Part shown: in pieces, positions 36,708-48,279 of the stretch
Position numbering within the stretch: the first letter of the stretch is position 1
How the letters are laid out: each line of letters begins with the position of its first letter
NCBI GenBank assembly: GCA_907163375.1
Contig: CAJQUW010007898.1
Coordinates: 124,001 to 188,000 of the forward strand
From: Prostheceraeus crozeri
Taxonomy: Eukaryota; Platyhelminthes; Polycladida; Euryleptidae
Length of the DNA stretch: 64,000 nucleotides
Reading direction: 5' to 3'
The notes under the pieces: generated by a model
What the model saw: the letters and a program-made list of their open reading frames with translations, nothing else
Told to the model about the DNA's origin: nothing
The model's database searches: none
Position numbers and translations under genes: made by a program

Positions 36708-37237
36708 CATTCTTTAGACAGGTCATCTCTTCTTCTGTTTGACTAGAAAGGAAGCATTGGAACATGTAGCGTTAATGAAATGGCACAATCTACTGACATA
36801 ATACCATAGCAATCGAACAATGAGCAGCCAATTCAACGATAAACACGCCAAATTGTGCGAAGTTTCAGTGACTGTTATCAACCGGGTCACACAACAAGGA
36901 GACACAGTTGATGTCAAGTTCTACAGAGAAGTTTGTGAACGTTTTTTCGTCCGCCTGCTAACTTATTTTAGTAATCATCGAAAGGGCCAACATGATCGAG
37001 AAAACTTTTGCGCAATGATCTGAGTTCTTCGAATCGGAAGGAATCGTCGCGATGGGGGCATTTTGAAGGAATCCAGAACAATGATACAATCCGCAAGTGA
37101 CGCACGACTAATTTTCCCATCTCTGTAAGGCATTAAACATTTCTTTTTGCCCACTTAATAAGTTCCTGCATGTGCCATTACTTTGATTCAGTTTGCACTT
37201 CTAGCAAAGTGATACAGTTAAACAATCTAATTCTGTG
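36708..37237 (+). mobile_element. hAT-like non-autonomous element, copy A
   Basis: One of four copies of a family of about 510-530 bp. The right end aaacaatctaattctgtg is intact; the left end (cattctttagacagg) is changed from cacagaattagacagg. Between them lie the family landmarks gtctcttcttctgtttgac, gaacatgtagcgttaatgaa, gtgcgaagtttcagtgact and agttcctgcatgtgccat. A 67-codon frame (36,820-37,023, SSQFNDKHAKLCEVSVT...) recurs in copy D but is interrupted in copy C, so it is probably not selected. Flanks ctgccagc and ctgctgtc could be a decayed 8-bp target duplication. Confidence 0.75.
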
Positions 37238-37516
37238 CTGCTGTCATGAGATTTCGTGTTCACGGGGTTTGCGTAATATTGCTTTCAATGCGCAAGCACG
37301 TTCTAGTCACTTAAAATAATATTGCCGAATTTCTATGGCCATGTGTGCCTTCAGTATACTTTGAACATGTTCACGATTATTATCATTTTTCTTTCACTAT
37401 AAATTATTTTGATTAAACAATTGTCGCTCAATCCATCGCATTAACCTACACATCAAAGCACACATCGCTGTCTAGCTACATTCAGTGTATAAAGTGGTGA
37501 AATCATCAGGTGAACC

Positions 37517-37800
37517 CATTTTCGTGCGCCTCCTACCTTCCTTGATAATGACCGGAAGGACCAACATTATGATGAAAACTTGTGCGCAGTGATTTGAATT
37601 CTTCGAATCTGAGGGAATCGTTGCAATCGAAGCACTTTGATGGAATTCACAGAAATCCGCAAGCGACAACGGGTTTTTCCTATCTCTGTAGGGTATTAGG
37701 AATTCCTTCTTGCCCACACACTAAGTTCCACCATGTGCCATCGTTTTGAATTAGTCTTCACTTCTAGAAAACTGAAAGAGTAAAACAGTCTAATCATGTG
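37517..37800 (+). mobile_element. hAT-like non-autonomous element, copy B (5'-truncated)
   Basis: Homologous to the right half of copies A and D, from attttcgtgcgcctcctac to the decayed right end aaacagtctaatcatgtg. The left half is missing. It lies 280 bases from copy A in the same orientation. It could be a separate insertion or the product of a local duplication. Confidence 0.7.
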
Positions 37801-39061
37801 CTAGGAACATTAGAAGTCAGACGGTCTCCAGGTGCTCACCAGGCTTTCGGAGATGAGAATCGTCCTGGTAAAAATAGGTCAAAGCGAAGCAAAAGCAGAG
37901 AGTCGATTTCTATGGTTATTAAAATCTTTCGATCAATGATCATCAGCTGCTAATCTTTGATGGCTAACAGTTGATTTCGATGAAATTTTCATGGCTGACG
38001 GTAAAACGGTTAGAAACATGTGGATTCGGCAAAATTGTTATGAAATCGATTCACTACTGTTTCTGAGATTTATATGAGAAAGTGAATATCTGGATGACCT
38101 GCAAAAAGATATCAGAATTTGAGCCTATATGACAGAGTTGAGTCATGCCTAGGAAGTTTCTGTTAATGTATCCGCTGGAAATTTATTCACATGCGCCCTC
38201 ATTCACAAGGTCTATTAAGGTTAACCTCTGCAAGGATGAAATGAACCGATCAGCAGAAAGAGCAGATGAAAAGGAATTCAGGCTGTCTGTGACGAGACTT
38301 AAATCACTTCCTCTGTTCTGCATTATTTTCATCATTTTTTCAATCATTTCATGCACTTCAGTAGATACAACATATCCGATGAAAGAGGAATATTATGATG
38401 AGCTTATGAAGTTCAAAATATCTATGATACTTTTTACAAAACACTAAATGTATAATAAGCGCAACTGAAGGCGCCACAAATCTACCACAAGTCGAATCTG
38501 ATAGTTTAAACGATTCCTGAAACACTAATGAGTACATTCTAACTGTTGCGTGTTTGATGAGAAGCCGCTGATAATTTTGCGGAGACATTTGATGAAAGAA
38601 TTGCGTCTGAATTATCGTCTGACAGTGTTGAGACAACTTTGAAGGGTTGCGTATGAATGAGAACATCAATTAATCCTGCTGTTAGTCAGACGTTGTTATC
38701 AATAACTCAATTTTTGAAAACGCCGTGTATGGCTGAGCTGTCGTTTACATTCACAATGTGCGATGAAGTATTGTGCAGATCAAAACTATTTCCTTCTGAA
38801 ATGAGATACAATGATCTAATAGGGCGAGCTGAAAAATATTGGCCTCCCAGATATAACATCTTTCTAGTTTCATAAGTGTAATTTGCTGGTATTTAGTTGG
38901 ATTTGGTAGTCAGCGATTGCACATTCATGCAAAAATATTCATCATTTCGATGAGACAAATGCTACAGAGCTTCAAGGTCTTATCACAAATTTAAAAGCAT
39001 CAAACTAAAAGCAGACAAAAATTTGCAAAAATATAGTTCTGACAACACAAAAGGACTTCTT
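37801..39061. other. Stretch without a recognisable gene
   Basis: Frames at 38,145-38,447 (plus) and 38,358-38,669 (minus) overlap on opposite strands and match nothing I know. No repeats seen. Confidence 0.4.
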
Positions 39062-39775
39062 CTAACCTTTTCTGAGAAGTATTAAACAGTGAGGTCGAGG
39101 TGACGTCTTTTGGGAGATTGTTCCAGACAGGAGCTGCACGAGATGAGAAATGCTTTCTGGACAGTCGATAAATGAAGCAGATTTGTAGTGCTTGATCGAA
39201 GGTGGGAACGATTGGCTAATTTGCTTGAAACAGGTGTAGAACGTTCTGCTAAATAAGGAGGTGCAAGCTGGTGTAGACACATAAACACAATAAATGCCAT
39301 TCCAAATTCTTACATACAACCAGTTGAGCTCCTGTTAAGTCGAAGTCACATGTGCAGCCTAGGGATGCAATACACCAAACATGCTGCAGCATTCATGACC
39401 GTTTGAAGGCGATGTATAGTGTTGTTCGGAAGACCCGAGAGAGCAGCAATGCAATAATCTATCAGAGGGAACACCAATGATGACACAAGGTACAGGTAGA
39501 CAGCACCACTACGAGTCACTGATCGGCGAATTGTTCGAATTTTGCGAAAAATTCCGAAACACTTGGTAACAGTCTGGGAAACATGTGATAACAACATAAT
39601 GTGAGATACATAATGATAGATTGCGGTCAATCATGAAACCAAGATAACAAAATTTATCAACTGGCATGATGCGGTGGAGTACTATGACGGTCATTTAGAC
39701 GCTGTCGAGTAGCACACCACATGAGATTAGTCTTTGAGAAGTTCAGCATCATTCGGTTGGACTTAAGCTAAGATT
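39062..39775 (-). mobile_element. LINE remnant (CR1/L2-like): reverse transcriptase after motif C to the ORF end
   Basis: Minus strand in order: NRMMLNFSKTNLMWCATRQR at about 39,770-39,710 (the lN.sKTe.mWc.t..r block after motif C). Then IMPVDKFCYLGFMIDRNLSL. Then TKCFGIFRKIRTIRRSVTRS, then LVFPLIDYCIAALSGLPNNT and RLQTVMNAAACLV (39,346-39,630). Then CLHQLAPPYLAERSTPV and finally SSRAAPVWNNLPKDVTSTSL near 39,130-39,070. These follow the CR1/L2 layout almost residue for residue, including LAPpYL and the W..LP end. At least three frame changes separate the blocks. The polymerase core is absent: a 5'-truncated dead copy. Confidence 0.9.
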
Positions 39776-40490
39776 AAATTGAAAGAATGCAATGAAATGA
39801 TAATATGAAAGTATGCGTGACCAATGATATCTATGACCGTTTCTAAACTATCGATAGGCAAAATTTCATTAGTTTGTCAGCTTGTCATGACACAATGCTC
39901 AATTTCTACCCAAGATCGCTGTACTTAGACAGAAATCCATGACTTAGGTAGGAAGCATTCTTCGACAACTTGCCCGAATGTTCTCTATCTCTCTTTTGTG
40001 TTTTCTTTTCTTTTTTATAACTAACTTCATGATTAACTTTGGGATGGAAAGTAAAAAATGATCAACTAGAGCATGTCTCTAACTGCTTTCTCCTTAGACA
40101 TCGCAATCCAAAAAAGCTTTTCTGCTTGGATATCAGCAGTTCAGACGGATCTTCTATACTTTGAAATGTTCATCTTACCGTTATGTATCAGGGAACAAAG
40201 TAAAAAGACCTCTATGTTTGATAATCTTTCATTTTTGGATATAATTATTGAATTGTTAAGGTAGAGTTTCTGCAATTACATGTACATAGAAATCGGTTCA
40301 ATATGCTTCATCACACTTGCAAAGAAGTCGCACTTGTCATACTTGTCAGTCTCACAGCTGTAGGTGCAAGTGAATTAGAACACGCCCGGCTGAGACTACT
40401 TTACACTTTACTGACAATTTTCATTATTGCTCGACGGACGATAACTGACCCTCATCGTGCAATAAGTATAGGATATCAAGCGACATTTGA
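39776..40490. other. Stretch without a recognisable gene
   Basis: AT-rich; a T-rich run near 39,990-40,020. No motif recognised. Confidence 0.4.
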
Positions 40491-40550
40491 AAGCATTATC
40501 AACATAACAAACGACGGCCGCAGGCCGGAGTTTGTTATAGGATAATGCTT
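40491..40550. repeat. Strong 60-base hairpin with a GGCC-rich tip
   Basis: AAGCATTATC (40,491-40,500) pairs with 40,541-40,550, ATAACAAAC (40,504-40,512) with 40,530-40,538, and GGCC (40,516-40,519) with 40,523-40,526 around a GCA loop. Small internal loops separate the three helices, 23 bp in all. It stands 14 bases before the left inverted repeat of the element at 40,564. Confidence 0.8.
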
Positions 40551-40563
40551 GAAAATATCGTGT

Positions 40564-41505
40564 GATATCTATCATAACGCATAGTTTTACCTATAATTCG
40601 GAGTGTGATATCTGATGGTTTCCGTTTGTTATGTACATAATACACGGAATATACCAGGCAGTAACCATGGATTTCCATATGCTATAGAAATCCATGTAGA
40701 AGTCCATGGAAATATCCAAATCCATTCATTTCCATTCAGGTCATTTAGCGCATGTAGACCGCGTGAATTTCCATCAATTCTGTTTATACCACTACATTAA
40801 TGGTGTCAAATTGATGTTTTTTAACTTACTATTCAGATCCCAATAACGCATGGAAAGCAAGAAAATCTTGAATCTCGACATTCTTGAAAAATAGAATGAC
40901 ATATTATCATATTCAATATAGCATGACTCAAGCTTGATAAAATGCATAAATGGTTGAATGATCCGTCTAATTCTGATGGCATTTAAAGACTGTCAACTAA
41001 AAATTGTGCATTTATTTATGACTTCCTCTCTGAAGAAGAAGAGTAAACTTATAGCAGCATCAAGAATCAAACATGGCCTTCGGGGTTGCTCAATAATTGA
41101 AGAGAATTCTGCGCCATTTAATCAATACACAAGACAGAAATCGTGAAATATTGCTGTCGCAGTTTATGGAGCATAACATACCACCAAGCAAAGTCCGCAG
41201 GTATCAACACCAATGGACAATGGCAGATTACAGTATGCGCTCAATTAAGATGGAATTCGTCGATAGACCCAAGAAAAAAACAAGTTTCCATTTCGCAAAA
41301 TTTTTAAACAATTCTTTTATGTGCTTATAGCGTCACACTAACAAACCTTTTCCGTTGAATACCAACTCTTCAAGCTGTGTATATGTGATATTTAGTCATT
41401 TAAGAATCCATGCAAATTTCCGTGTGATATTTTTTCACATAATACACTGAGATCACTGGAAGACCAGAGATATTTGCACTAAACTATGCGTTATATATAA
41501 ATATC
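40564..41505. mobile_element. Probable terminal-inverted-repeat element, family unknown
   Basis: ATAACGCATAGTTT at 40,574-40,587 is perfectly repeated in inverse orientation at 41,481-41,494, with gatat-containing sequence outside both. Inside, acataatacac words recur near each end, and at 40,665-40,740 atggatttc/gaaatccat-type words form short inverted repeats. The plus frame at 41,097-41,330 has no recognised domain. A non-autonomous DNA element of about 0.94 kb is the simplest reading. No target duplication is clear. Confidence 0.45.
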
Positions 41506-41794
41506 GTCGGCACATGGCTGCTAAAATTTCTTATCGCATTGTGGTTGTATGCAATGTATTCGTTGTATGCAGACGTCTATTTCATGACATAGAAATAGAA
41601 CAATTGATATTTACAATCGTTAAGTATGGAGTCATTCTGAAACACTTGCCAAATATTTCGATAAACAACGCTATGATGACGCTGAGATAGTGCTCACCTT
41701 GACATTTCCATAATGTAAAATTTGGCAAGCCATAGAAATCGAATTAGCGCTAGACTGGCTAGGCTGATCATTTGAAGGGTAATATATGCATTGT

Positions 41795-42000
41795 TGCTGA
41801 ACCTAAAATCTATGACATCAAAAATCCAAGATTTTGATCTGCAAAAGACTCAAATCTATGATAATTTTCTTCATAGCCCATGCAGCTCAGAGATTGAAGA
41901 ATGTAAAGCTTGAGATATCTGCGAGTCCAAATTGTGAACCATAGGAATCACTTCAATGTCATTTTCACTGGGAATGCGAAGATGGACGGTGAAATGCTCC
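41795..42000 (-). repeat. Dispersed repeat, partner of 24,045-24,262
   Basis: It carries the landmarks of the 24-kb copy as the reverse complement: gaacctaaaatctatgaca, gactcaaatc, aagcttgagatatc and ttttcactgggaatgcgaag. Divergence is moderate. Confidence 0.65.
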
Positions 42001-42022
42001 TACCTCAATGGTATTACATAGC

Positions 42023-42064
42023 AAATTAGACGGCCTTAATCATGCAATTAAGGCCGTCTAATTT
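42023..42064. repeat. Perfect 18-bp inverted repeat with a 6-base loop
   Basis: AAATTAGACGGCCTTAAT (42,023-42,040) and its exact complement (42,047-42,064) flank catgca. No mismatch in 18 pairs implies a recent origin or constraint. It begins 23 bases after the dispersed repeat ending near 42,000, so it may be that element's terminal hairpin. Confidence 0.9.
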
Positions 42065-42192
42065 GGATTTGGAGATATATGAACGACTTTCATAGAAAAA
42101 AGACATGAAATATCGGCGGAAAACCCTACTTACTCAGTAACAATGGTAATTGCCTACCAGTATTGTCTAAAACGTTCTACTGTGGAGACCAC

Positions 42193-42639
42193 CACAGAAT
42201 TAGACTGGTCGTCTCTTCTTCTGTTTGACTAGAAAGGAAACAGTGGAACATGTAGCGTTAATGAAATGGCACAATCTTCTGACGTAACACCATATCAATC
42301 GAACAATGAACAGCCACTTCAACATTAAGCACGCCAAATTGTGCGAAGTTTCAGTGACTGCTGTCAACCGAGTGACTCAGCAATGAGACACAGTCGATGT
42401 CAAGTTCTACAGAGAAGTTTGTGAAAGTTTTTCGTGCGCCTGCTAACTTTTTTTAGTAATGATTGGAGGCCCCAACATTATCGAATAAATTTTTGCGCAA
42501 TAATCTGAATTCTTCAAATCTGAAGGAATCGTGGCGATTGGAGCATTTTGAAGGAATTCACAGCAATCCGCAATCGATGCACCACTGTTTTTCCTATCTC
42601 TGCAATGTATTGAAAATGCTTAAGCAATCAAATTTTGTG
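42193..42639 (+). mobile_element. hAT-like non-autonomous element, copy C
   Basis: It starts with the intact end cacagaattagac and ends ttaagcaatcaaattttgtg, a changed form of the family end. About 90 bases are missing before the right end (after the tctctgcaa landmark). The internal frame that is open in copies A and D is interrupted here. Flanks (gagaccac and gctgagaa) do not match. Confidence 0.75.
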
Positions 42640-44389
42640 GCTGAGAATTGTTCACTTTCAGATTTCTATCATTGGTGGGTCAGCACCTTGTTATTTTGAG
42701 TCATAGGAATCGAATTATTATCAATGGCATTTGTCTACCGTTATTGTCCAAAAAAATTTTGCTGCAAAGCTCAGACTGATTTGCGTGACGTCATTTCATG
42801 AAAGTATGCGCTAACTTAGTGCTCTGTCAGCACCCTCAATGAATGACAACGTGCTGAAACCGTGCAATTCGTCTCCGCCGCGCTGTCAAGCAATAAGGCA
42901 AGACCTTAATAAACCTTCGGTCTCGATGAAGACTAGAGTGCGATAACTATCACTTCTCTTCATTTTAAACTTTCTTTTGCCAGTGTAAAATCCAGTATCC
43001 GATAACTAAATTTCGTTGAGATCAGAATTTTTATCAATGATCTGACGTTCTTTCAATTACTTCTATCAAAGACTTACGTAAGCAGACAAGATTTCTATCA
43101 ACCGGATACATCTCAAATTGAAATATAAAATTGTTTCTTATAGAATCCCAGCTTCCCAGTTAATGGGGTTTAAAAATAACTCGTCAACAATCAAGACATG
43201 GCTCTAATGACATGGAAACCATTACCGGTTTAGGGCATGGAGTGACGTAACATTGATACTTCACAATAATGACAGGTGCTTTAATCTAGTGAATCAATTG
43301 AGTAATAATCAATCATTCAGATGATTTGGGTGATATCAATTATGCGCAGGTTTACAAAACAAAAGAAAACGAACATGTAGTTGAACGAATTTGATAATGT
43401 TGAGACGACTTTATAAAGCTTTCAATCAGTTATGTCATCTCCACTCAAGTCATCATAATCATTTGCTATGCTTTCACTTTATATCATCGCGTCAATCAGA
43501 TGTTCTACGAAACAATTATTCTTCTTAGTTACATTCACATTTACCGTCGATGCAAAGTACCGCTTTAATAATTCTCTTTAACCATTCACGTTTTTTGACC
43601 ATTGCCACCTTGATATTCGCATTCTTTTTAGTTATCATAACAGTCATTCATTTCGCTACGTTTGCGTGCATTCGAAGATCAGCAAATTCCGCATTTCTGA
43701 AATCAGTATTCCACATTTCCATTACAAACTGTTGCTAAAGTAATATCGCAGTAATACTGTGGAGCTATTATGACATTTAGTAGCAACTGATGCGTCTGTC
43801 ATATTATTTAAAAGATGCCGCTGCTCTGTGTTAAGTAACAAAATAACATTATGTCATGGAGACTTCTTGTTTGATTCATTACAGGGTTGGTAATGGCAAA
43901 ACATGCGCTATGACAAATGAATATTATATATGCAAAAATAATTTTTTGCAACTAAAAAATGTAGTCGGATGTTTTGCACAACGCTTCATATGTTTTACAA
44001 ACTGGGATGTCGGCAAGACAGATATTAATTCTCAATCAGCGCTCTTTCCCTGTTTTGCCAGTTCACTGAGAGATAGTAGCTCATCATCACGTAGACACCA
44101 CCCTAGACGTTCCATTTCATTACACCGGACATCAAAATAACATTTGATCAAAGACTTAATCAAATAGGCAATGAGGCAAAGTAGATGCCTCTTCAGGAAG
44201 AGAATTACTTTGGACTTTCAAAAATAGGCTGTATCAAATATCAAAGCCATCAATCTCTACTCTACACTAAGAAAAACTGCTTGCTGATAATTGGCTGCTT
44301 AGAACGTCAGCTTTGCGAAGCTTCACTTGGGTCTATTAGACTTTTTTGGGGAGGCCACACAACTTATCGAATTTGCAAATTCTTGAAGG
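42640..44389. other. Stretch without a recognisable gene
   Basis: A hydrophobic 62-codon frame at 43,550-43,738 and a 94-codon frame at 43,856-44,140 match nothing I know. No repeats seen. Confidence 0.4.
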
Positions 44390-45336
44390 TAAAATGAAGG
44401 CAACACAAGAGTGATGAACAAGCAGCTGGTTTGAATCGTCCCTGGAGAACCGCTTTATGTCAGTCTTTCACGGACTACCTCATGGTTCTGTGCCTGGCTC
44501 CATACTCCTCTTCCTGCACACCGCAGACACATCGACTCCATTACGCAACAGCACGTTTCACTGGCCCATTTGTTTGCTGACGGCATCTTCGTTTATGGCT
44601 CCGCATGCGCAGATTACATGTAAGTCTGAGCGTCTAGCATGATGATAACGACAAGATTGATTGGCTTAGCTAAAATAAGTTATTCTACAACGCACAAAAG
44701 ACCAAACTTGTGTGGTGTCAGTCATCACACCGTCAAACTCATTTCTGCTCCTAGTACTGTTGATCACATAAGCCTCAATCGCGAACCATACTTTAATTTG
44801 GGAGAGACCATAAACTGCTCTCAGTTGTCTCTATGTGCCAACGTGTGGGAGACTACAAACACTGCTTTGGTCGACGTATTCCTGTTAGACAATCTCCAAC
44901 TCGATCACTCATAGTGATGCACGTATCTTTCCGTGGCTCAATCGTGGGCAGGCTCTGCATCTTTATTTCTACTGTCTTTCCAACGTTTAATATCCAGGTT
45001 CCAAGAGGGGTTCCGCTACTGAGCGAGCTGGGTTGTCTCTCTGAGAAAGACATCTTTGACTTTCGCGTCACTGCGCTTACTTACCTGTCGAAATGACCAG
45101 CTCCACATAACTTTCATCCGAGTTGCAAGAGGTATCACCTTTCTAGAGCTGCTGTAACCTATGTTCCACAGGGTTGAGTCAACTCGTTGTACGTCCGCCC
45201 GGGCTCTCAGGGGCAGAAAAATTCGTCTGCCGAATTCCTTCGCTCGTGTCAACAATATCCCCTCAAAGCCGTCTATTTCCAACTTCACAATAGGTATATA
45301 CGCAAATCGAATCATTCATTCATTTATTTATTCTAC
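44390..45336 (+). mobile_element. LINE remnant (CR1-like): reverse transcriptase motifs B-C to a probable 3' tail
   Basis: Near 44,430 one plus frame reads WFESSLENRFMSVFHGLPHG, then SVPGSILLFLHTAD. This is block B (GvPQGSvLGPlLFllYtaD), with the glutamine and the GP changed. Another frame then gives HLFADGIFVYGSACADYM, the catalytic YADD box altered to FADG. DWLS, then NAQKTKLVWCQSSHRQ (lN..KTel.wc....r) follows near 44,660-44,720. Up to 45,300 the match is weak (LRGRKIRLPNSFARVNN may be the ORF end). cattcattcatttatttatt at about 45,314-45,336 looks like a simple-repeat LINE tail. Many frame changes; clearly dead. Confidence 0.75.
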
Positions 45337-45449
45337 CGATTACCGATAGATAATTACATTTCTACTCTGCATAGGGAATGCATCATCTGAGGTTCTTGCA
45401 ATGATGACCAAGAGAAAGAAACAGACAGTCAGTCACTTGGAAGGCGAGA

Positions 45450-45690
45450 CGGGAAAAGGTTCTTGACAAACGTGTCAGTAGAAGGGGATATCATTAACCA
45501 CTTTAACGCGTAGTAAGATCAGGTAAGTCCATGATGCCCATATCCCTGATGATGCCCTAGAACTTGAGACATCTGTTTTGCACTCTTTGCAGCGCCCTGA
45601 CTTTTCATTTGATAAGCCAAAGAATTATTTTCTCACTCTATCTGCCATTGAGAAAGCCGTAAGGCGAACATTCTGGCTACCTTATTAAAA
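45450..45690 (+). mobile_element. Possible LINE fragment just upstream of a reverse transcriptase
   Basis: The plus strand reads HDAHIPDDALELETSVLHSL, then QRPDFSFDKPKNYFLTLSAI, then EKAVRR. The pattern (adhFn.yfs......ipd......l......f.f......v...i..l) is that of the linker between endonuclease and reverse transcriptase in CR1/jockey LINEs. No reverse transcriptase follows. Weak but coding-like. Confidence 0.4.
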
Positions 45691-46911
45691 GATTCATTGA
45701 AAAGCACCTGAAGGAGTTTTTATTACAGAATGGATAACACTATCCATGTGCGTGGAGAATTTCCTAATTACAAACCAAAGAAAGCGGAATATGTATAATC
45801 TAGTAAAGTTCTGCTGAGGGATGTATAGATAAGTTTGAAATCTTTGTTTGATTGTGCAAGACTTAATTCGACATAGGATATTCATGTATTGAGCTCATAG
45901 TCTTTCAGCATAACTGACATGAGCACCCCACTCAAAAATTTCATCAGAGGTCGAGCATTGTGGCTAAAATCAGACTCAAATTCAGAAATCTTATCAATTA
46001 CATAATGGCCTCCTTCAGAAAATCAACCGAAAAAGTTGTGAATCTACATCTGTCGCCATACAAATTGACAACAATAAAACCTCTATAGGTTTTCCGTTTG
46101 TTAATATCGAACTGTCAGTTATTAACGGCGTTGGCATTCATTAACGTCACTTTGCAATGATTAGCGACTTTTCGCATTGAACATCTGTAAGTCTTTGTTC
46201 ATCATCGACAATGTCGCTCATTAGTAGAAATCTGTCAAATGAGCATCGAAATTTGTAAATAAATAGCAACGTTTTGCACTCGATAACTGAGTCGCCATGA
46301 ATGTGAATGTCCCGCTACAGAGACTCCCGCTCAAGCCACATGCTTCCACGCTACTCGCCCTCCCTAAACATCGCAGAGTGCTTTTAGTGTTTTGAAATCA
46401 GGCATCAGAAGAAATTTGGACGATGTACTAGACCAGATGCTTGGACAGGATCACCAGACGCGCATGGCAACACTGGCTTAACTGGTAGAGTAGAATCTCT
46501 CCGAAATCACTCCCGAGGTTTGTCAAGCTTCCCTGGAGAAAGGTACATGCTGATTCCTCGATGCATACGACTAGAAGACATCAGTGACAATCATGCCTAA
46601 TTTTTTGTGCAGTTTTGTATATAAATATACACCATGGATTCCGGATAACTTGAATTTCTCGGTATAATTAGAAAATTGTGTAGGATAGTCACAATAGTTT
46701 GAGCAATGTCCATAAACAATGGTAGATATCTCGATAGCGTGCGAAATGCCGTTTATTATCGAGAAATGTCGATCTATTGAACGATGTCGTTGATCAATGA
46801 CAAATCTCAGCAAATAAATGAGAAATGCCGTTAACTTATCAGCTTTAACGTCAATCAACAGGCAGATTCATATCAACAAACGCAAAAACCTGTAGAACGG
46901 AAGTGAAGTTT
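45691..46911. other. Stretch without a recognisable gene
   Basis: 46,310-46,560 is GC-richer and one plus frame reads RRNLDDVLDQMLGQDHQTRM, later NLSEITPEVCQASLEKG, with stops between. This looks like old coding sequence of unknown origin, possibly a transposon ORF. Nothing else is seen. Confidence 0.35.
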
Positions 46912-47600
46912 GAATGAATGAATGAATTAGCGTTTATTGAAAAATAACAAAATACAGGTCTCACACTTCCAATGATAATTGAGAAGGTGGTCATGCAGAA
47001 AAATGTACATATAAAATACGTTGAAGGGAGTCAATTTACGCAAGAATTTCATTTCTGACGGTGTTGAAAAGAAATCACAAACTGATAAAATAAAATGGAT
47101 TTGTCATTCAAGTTAATGTGGTTACTTGCACGCGTTCAAAGATTCATTGAATAGGAGAGAACATGAGTAGATAAAGATATTCAGTCTCCGAGTAGTTTTG
47201 ATATGAGGTAGCATAATCCGCTGACTTCGATTCGATATTGAAGGTAAGTACCTGTGTAGGATATGTTGTGTGTCTGAAAGAGATTGACGAAATAATCGCA
47301 TTCCAAGCATCTTCCTGCGTTCTGAAATGTCTAGAATGTTATATTTGTCACATGTACTGACATCAGGGCCATGGATAGTACGAGATGCTCTTTTGCAAAA
47401 CATTAACCATTTTTTGTCCAGAGTTGCACAAGGTGAAATGAAGACAGGCGATGCGTAATCAATTACTGATCGAACAATAGAGTTATACACCAGCACAAAT
47501 TGGTCGTGACTAAGAAACCTTTTAAAAATGCGAATCACATACAATCGTCGAGAAGCATTTGAGACAATATGATCAAAATGATCAAAAAGTTTCATGAAAT
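46912..47600 (-). mobile_element. LINE remnant: reverse transcriptase C-terminal region with 3' tail
   Basis: The minus frame 47,595-47,122 (157 codons, unbroken) reads DHFDHIVSNASRRLYVIRIF, then KRFLSHDQFVLVYNSIVRSV, IDYASPVFISPC, LMFCKRASRTIHG, ILDISERRKMLGMRLFRQSL and HRYLPSISNRSQR. All standard post-catalytic LINE blocks are present in one frame, so this copy is among the youngest here. The 3' part runs about 200 bases to a (GAAT)n run at 46,912-46,928, which on the minus strand is an (ATTC)n tail. The 5' end is lost at about 47,600, typical 5' truncation. Confidence 0.9.
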
Positions 47601-48065
47601 ACAGACTAGTGGCACATAAATCGACGCATTTTCACTTACATACACTTGTCAAAGTCTGCATCATTCATTGAGATATCATATGTAAATCCAAGCTTATACT
47701 TAGTCATTCATGCCCCAACTTGTATCTCACAATTTCTGCGAGATAAGACGCACTAATTTATAGAGATACAACATCAAAGAATTGCAATTGGCGGGGGATA
47801 GCATGGATTTTCAAGCAAGCACGCATTTGTATATTTCAAATGATTAAAACGCAGGCCACATGCATGAATGTGAACACATTCACTTGCTACATGTGTAGTC
47901 ATCAAAAAAATTGCATGCAATTCACACTGTCTATGAGTCTATGTCCCAATTCTGCTCAGGAAGCCATATTGATGGAACTTTGAAATATGAATATTGATTA
48001 TTCAAGCATATTTGTGTATAAGAGTCTTTCATATCTATGATTGCATGTGTCTAATGGTCTTGTAT
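47601..48065. other. Stretch without a recognisable gene
   Basis: No feature seen. Confidence 0.4.
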
Positions 48066-48187
48066 TATCCCAGTCAAATTGATGGTCAGTTTCCGACATG
48101 TGTGAAGAGATGTTCTTGATATGATTGTTCTTTGATATCCCAGTCAAATTGATGGTCAGTTTCCGACATGTGTGAAGAGATGTTCTT
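48066..48187 (+). repeat. Identical 52-bp direct repeat, period 70
   Basis: 48,066-48,117 and 48,136-48,187 are identical (tatcccagtcaaattgatgg to gaagagatgttctt). The 18 bases between them are unrelated. A very recent local duplication, or two units of a longer array. Confidence 0.95.
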
Positions 48188-48255
48188 CACATATGTCAGA
48201 TCAAAGATCCATTAACCGACACATAGAGCTTGACACTATCTATGCTACTCTCCGC

Positions 48256-48279
48256 CAGCAGCAGCAGCAGCAGCAGCAA
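48256..48279 (+). repeat. (CAG)7 microsatellite
   Basis: Seven CAG units followed by CAA. No open frame around it looks coding. Confidence 0.95.

Noticed and set aside
38145-38669. About 100-codon frames on opposite strands
   Set aside because: Mutually overlapping, with no motif; at most one could be real and neither shows evidence.
44853-45349. Several overlapping open frames on both strands
   Set aside because: They overlap in GC-richer LINE-derived sequence; only the plus-strand LINE motifs are supported, and the minus-strand 99-codon frame matches nothing.
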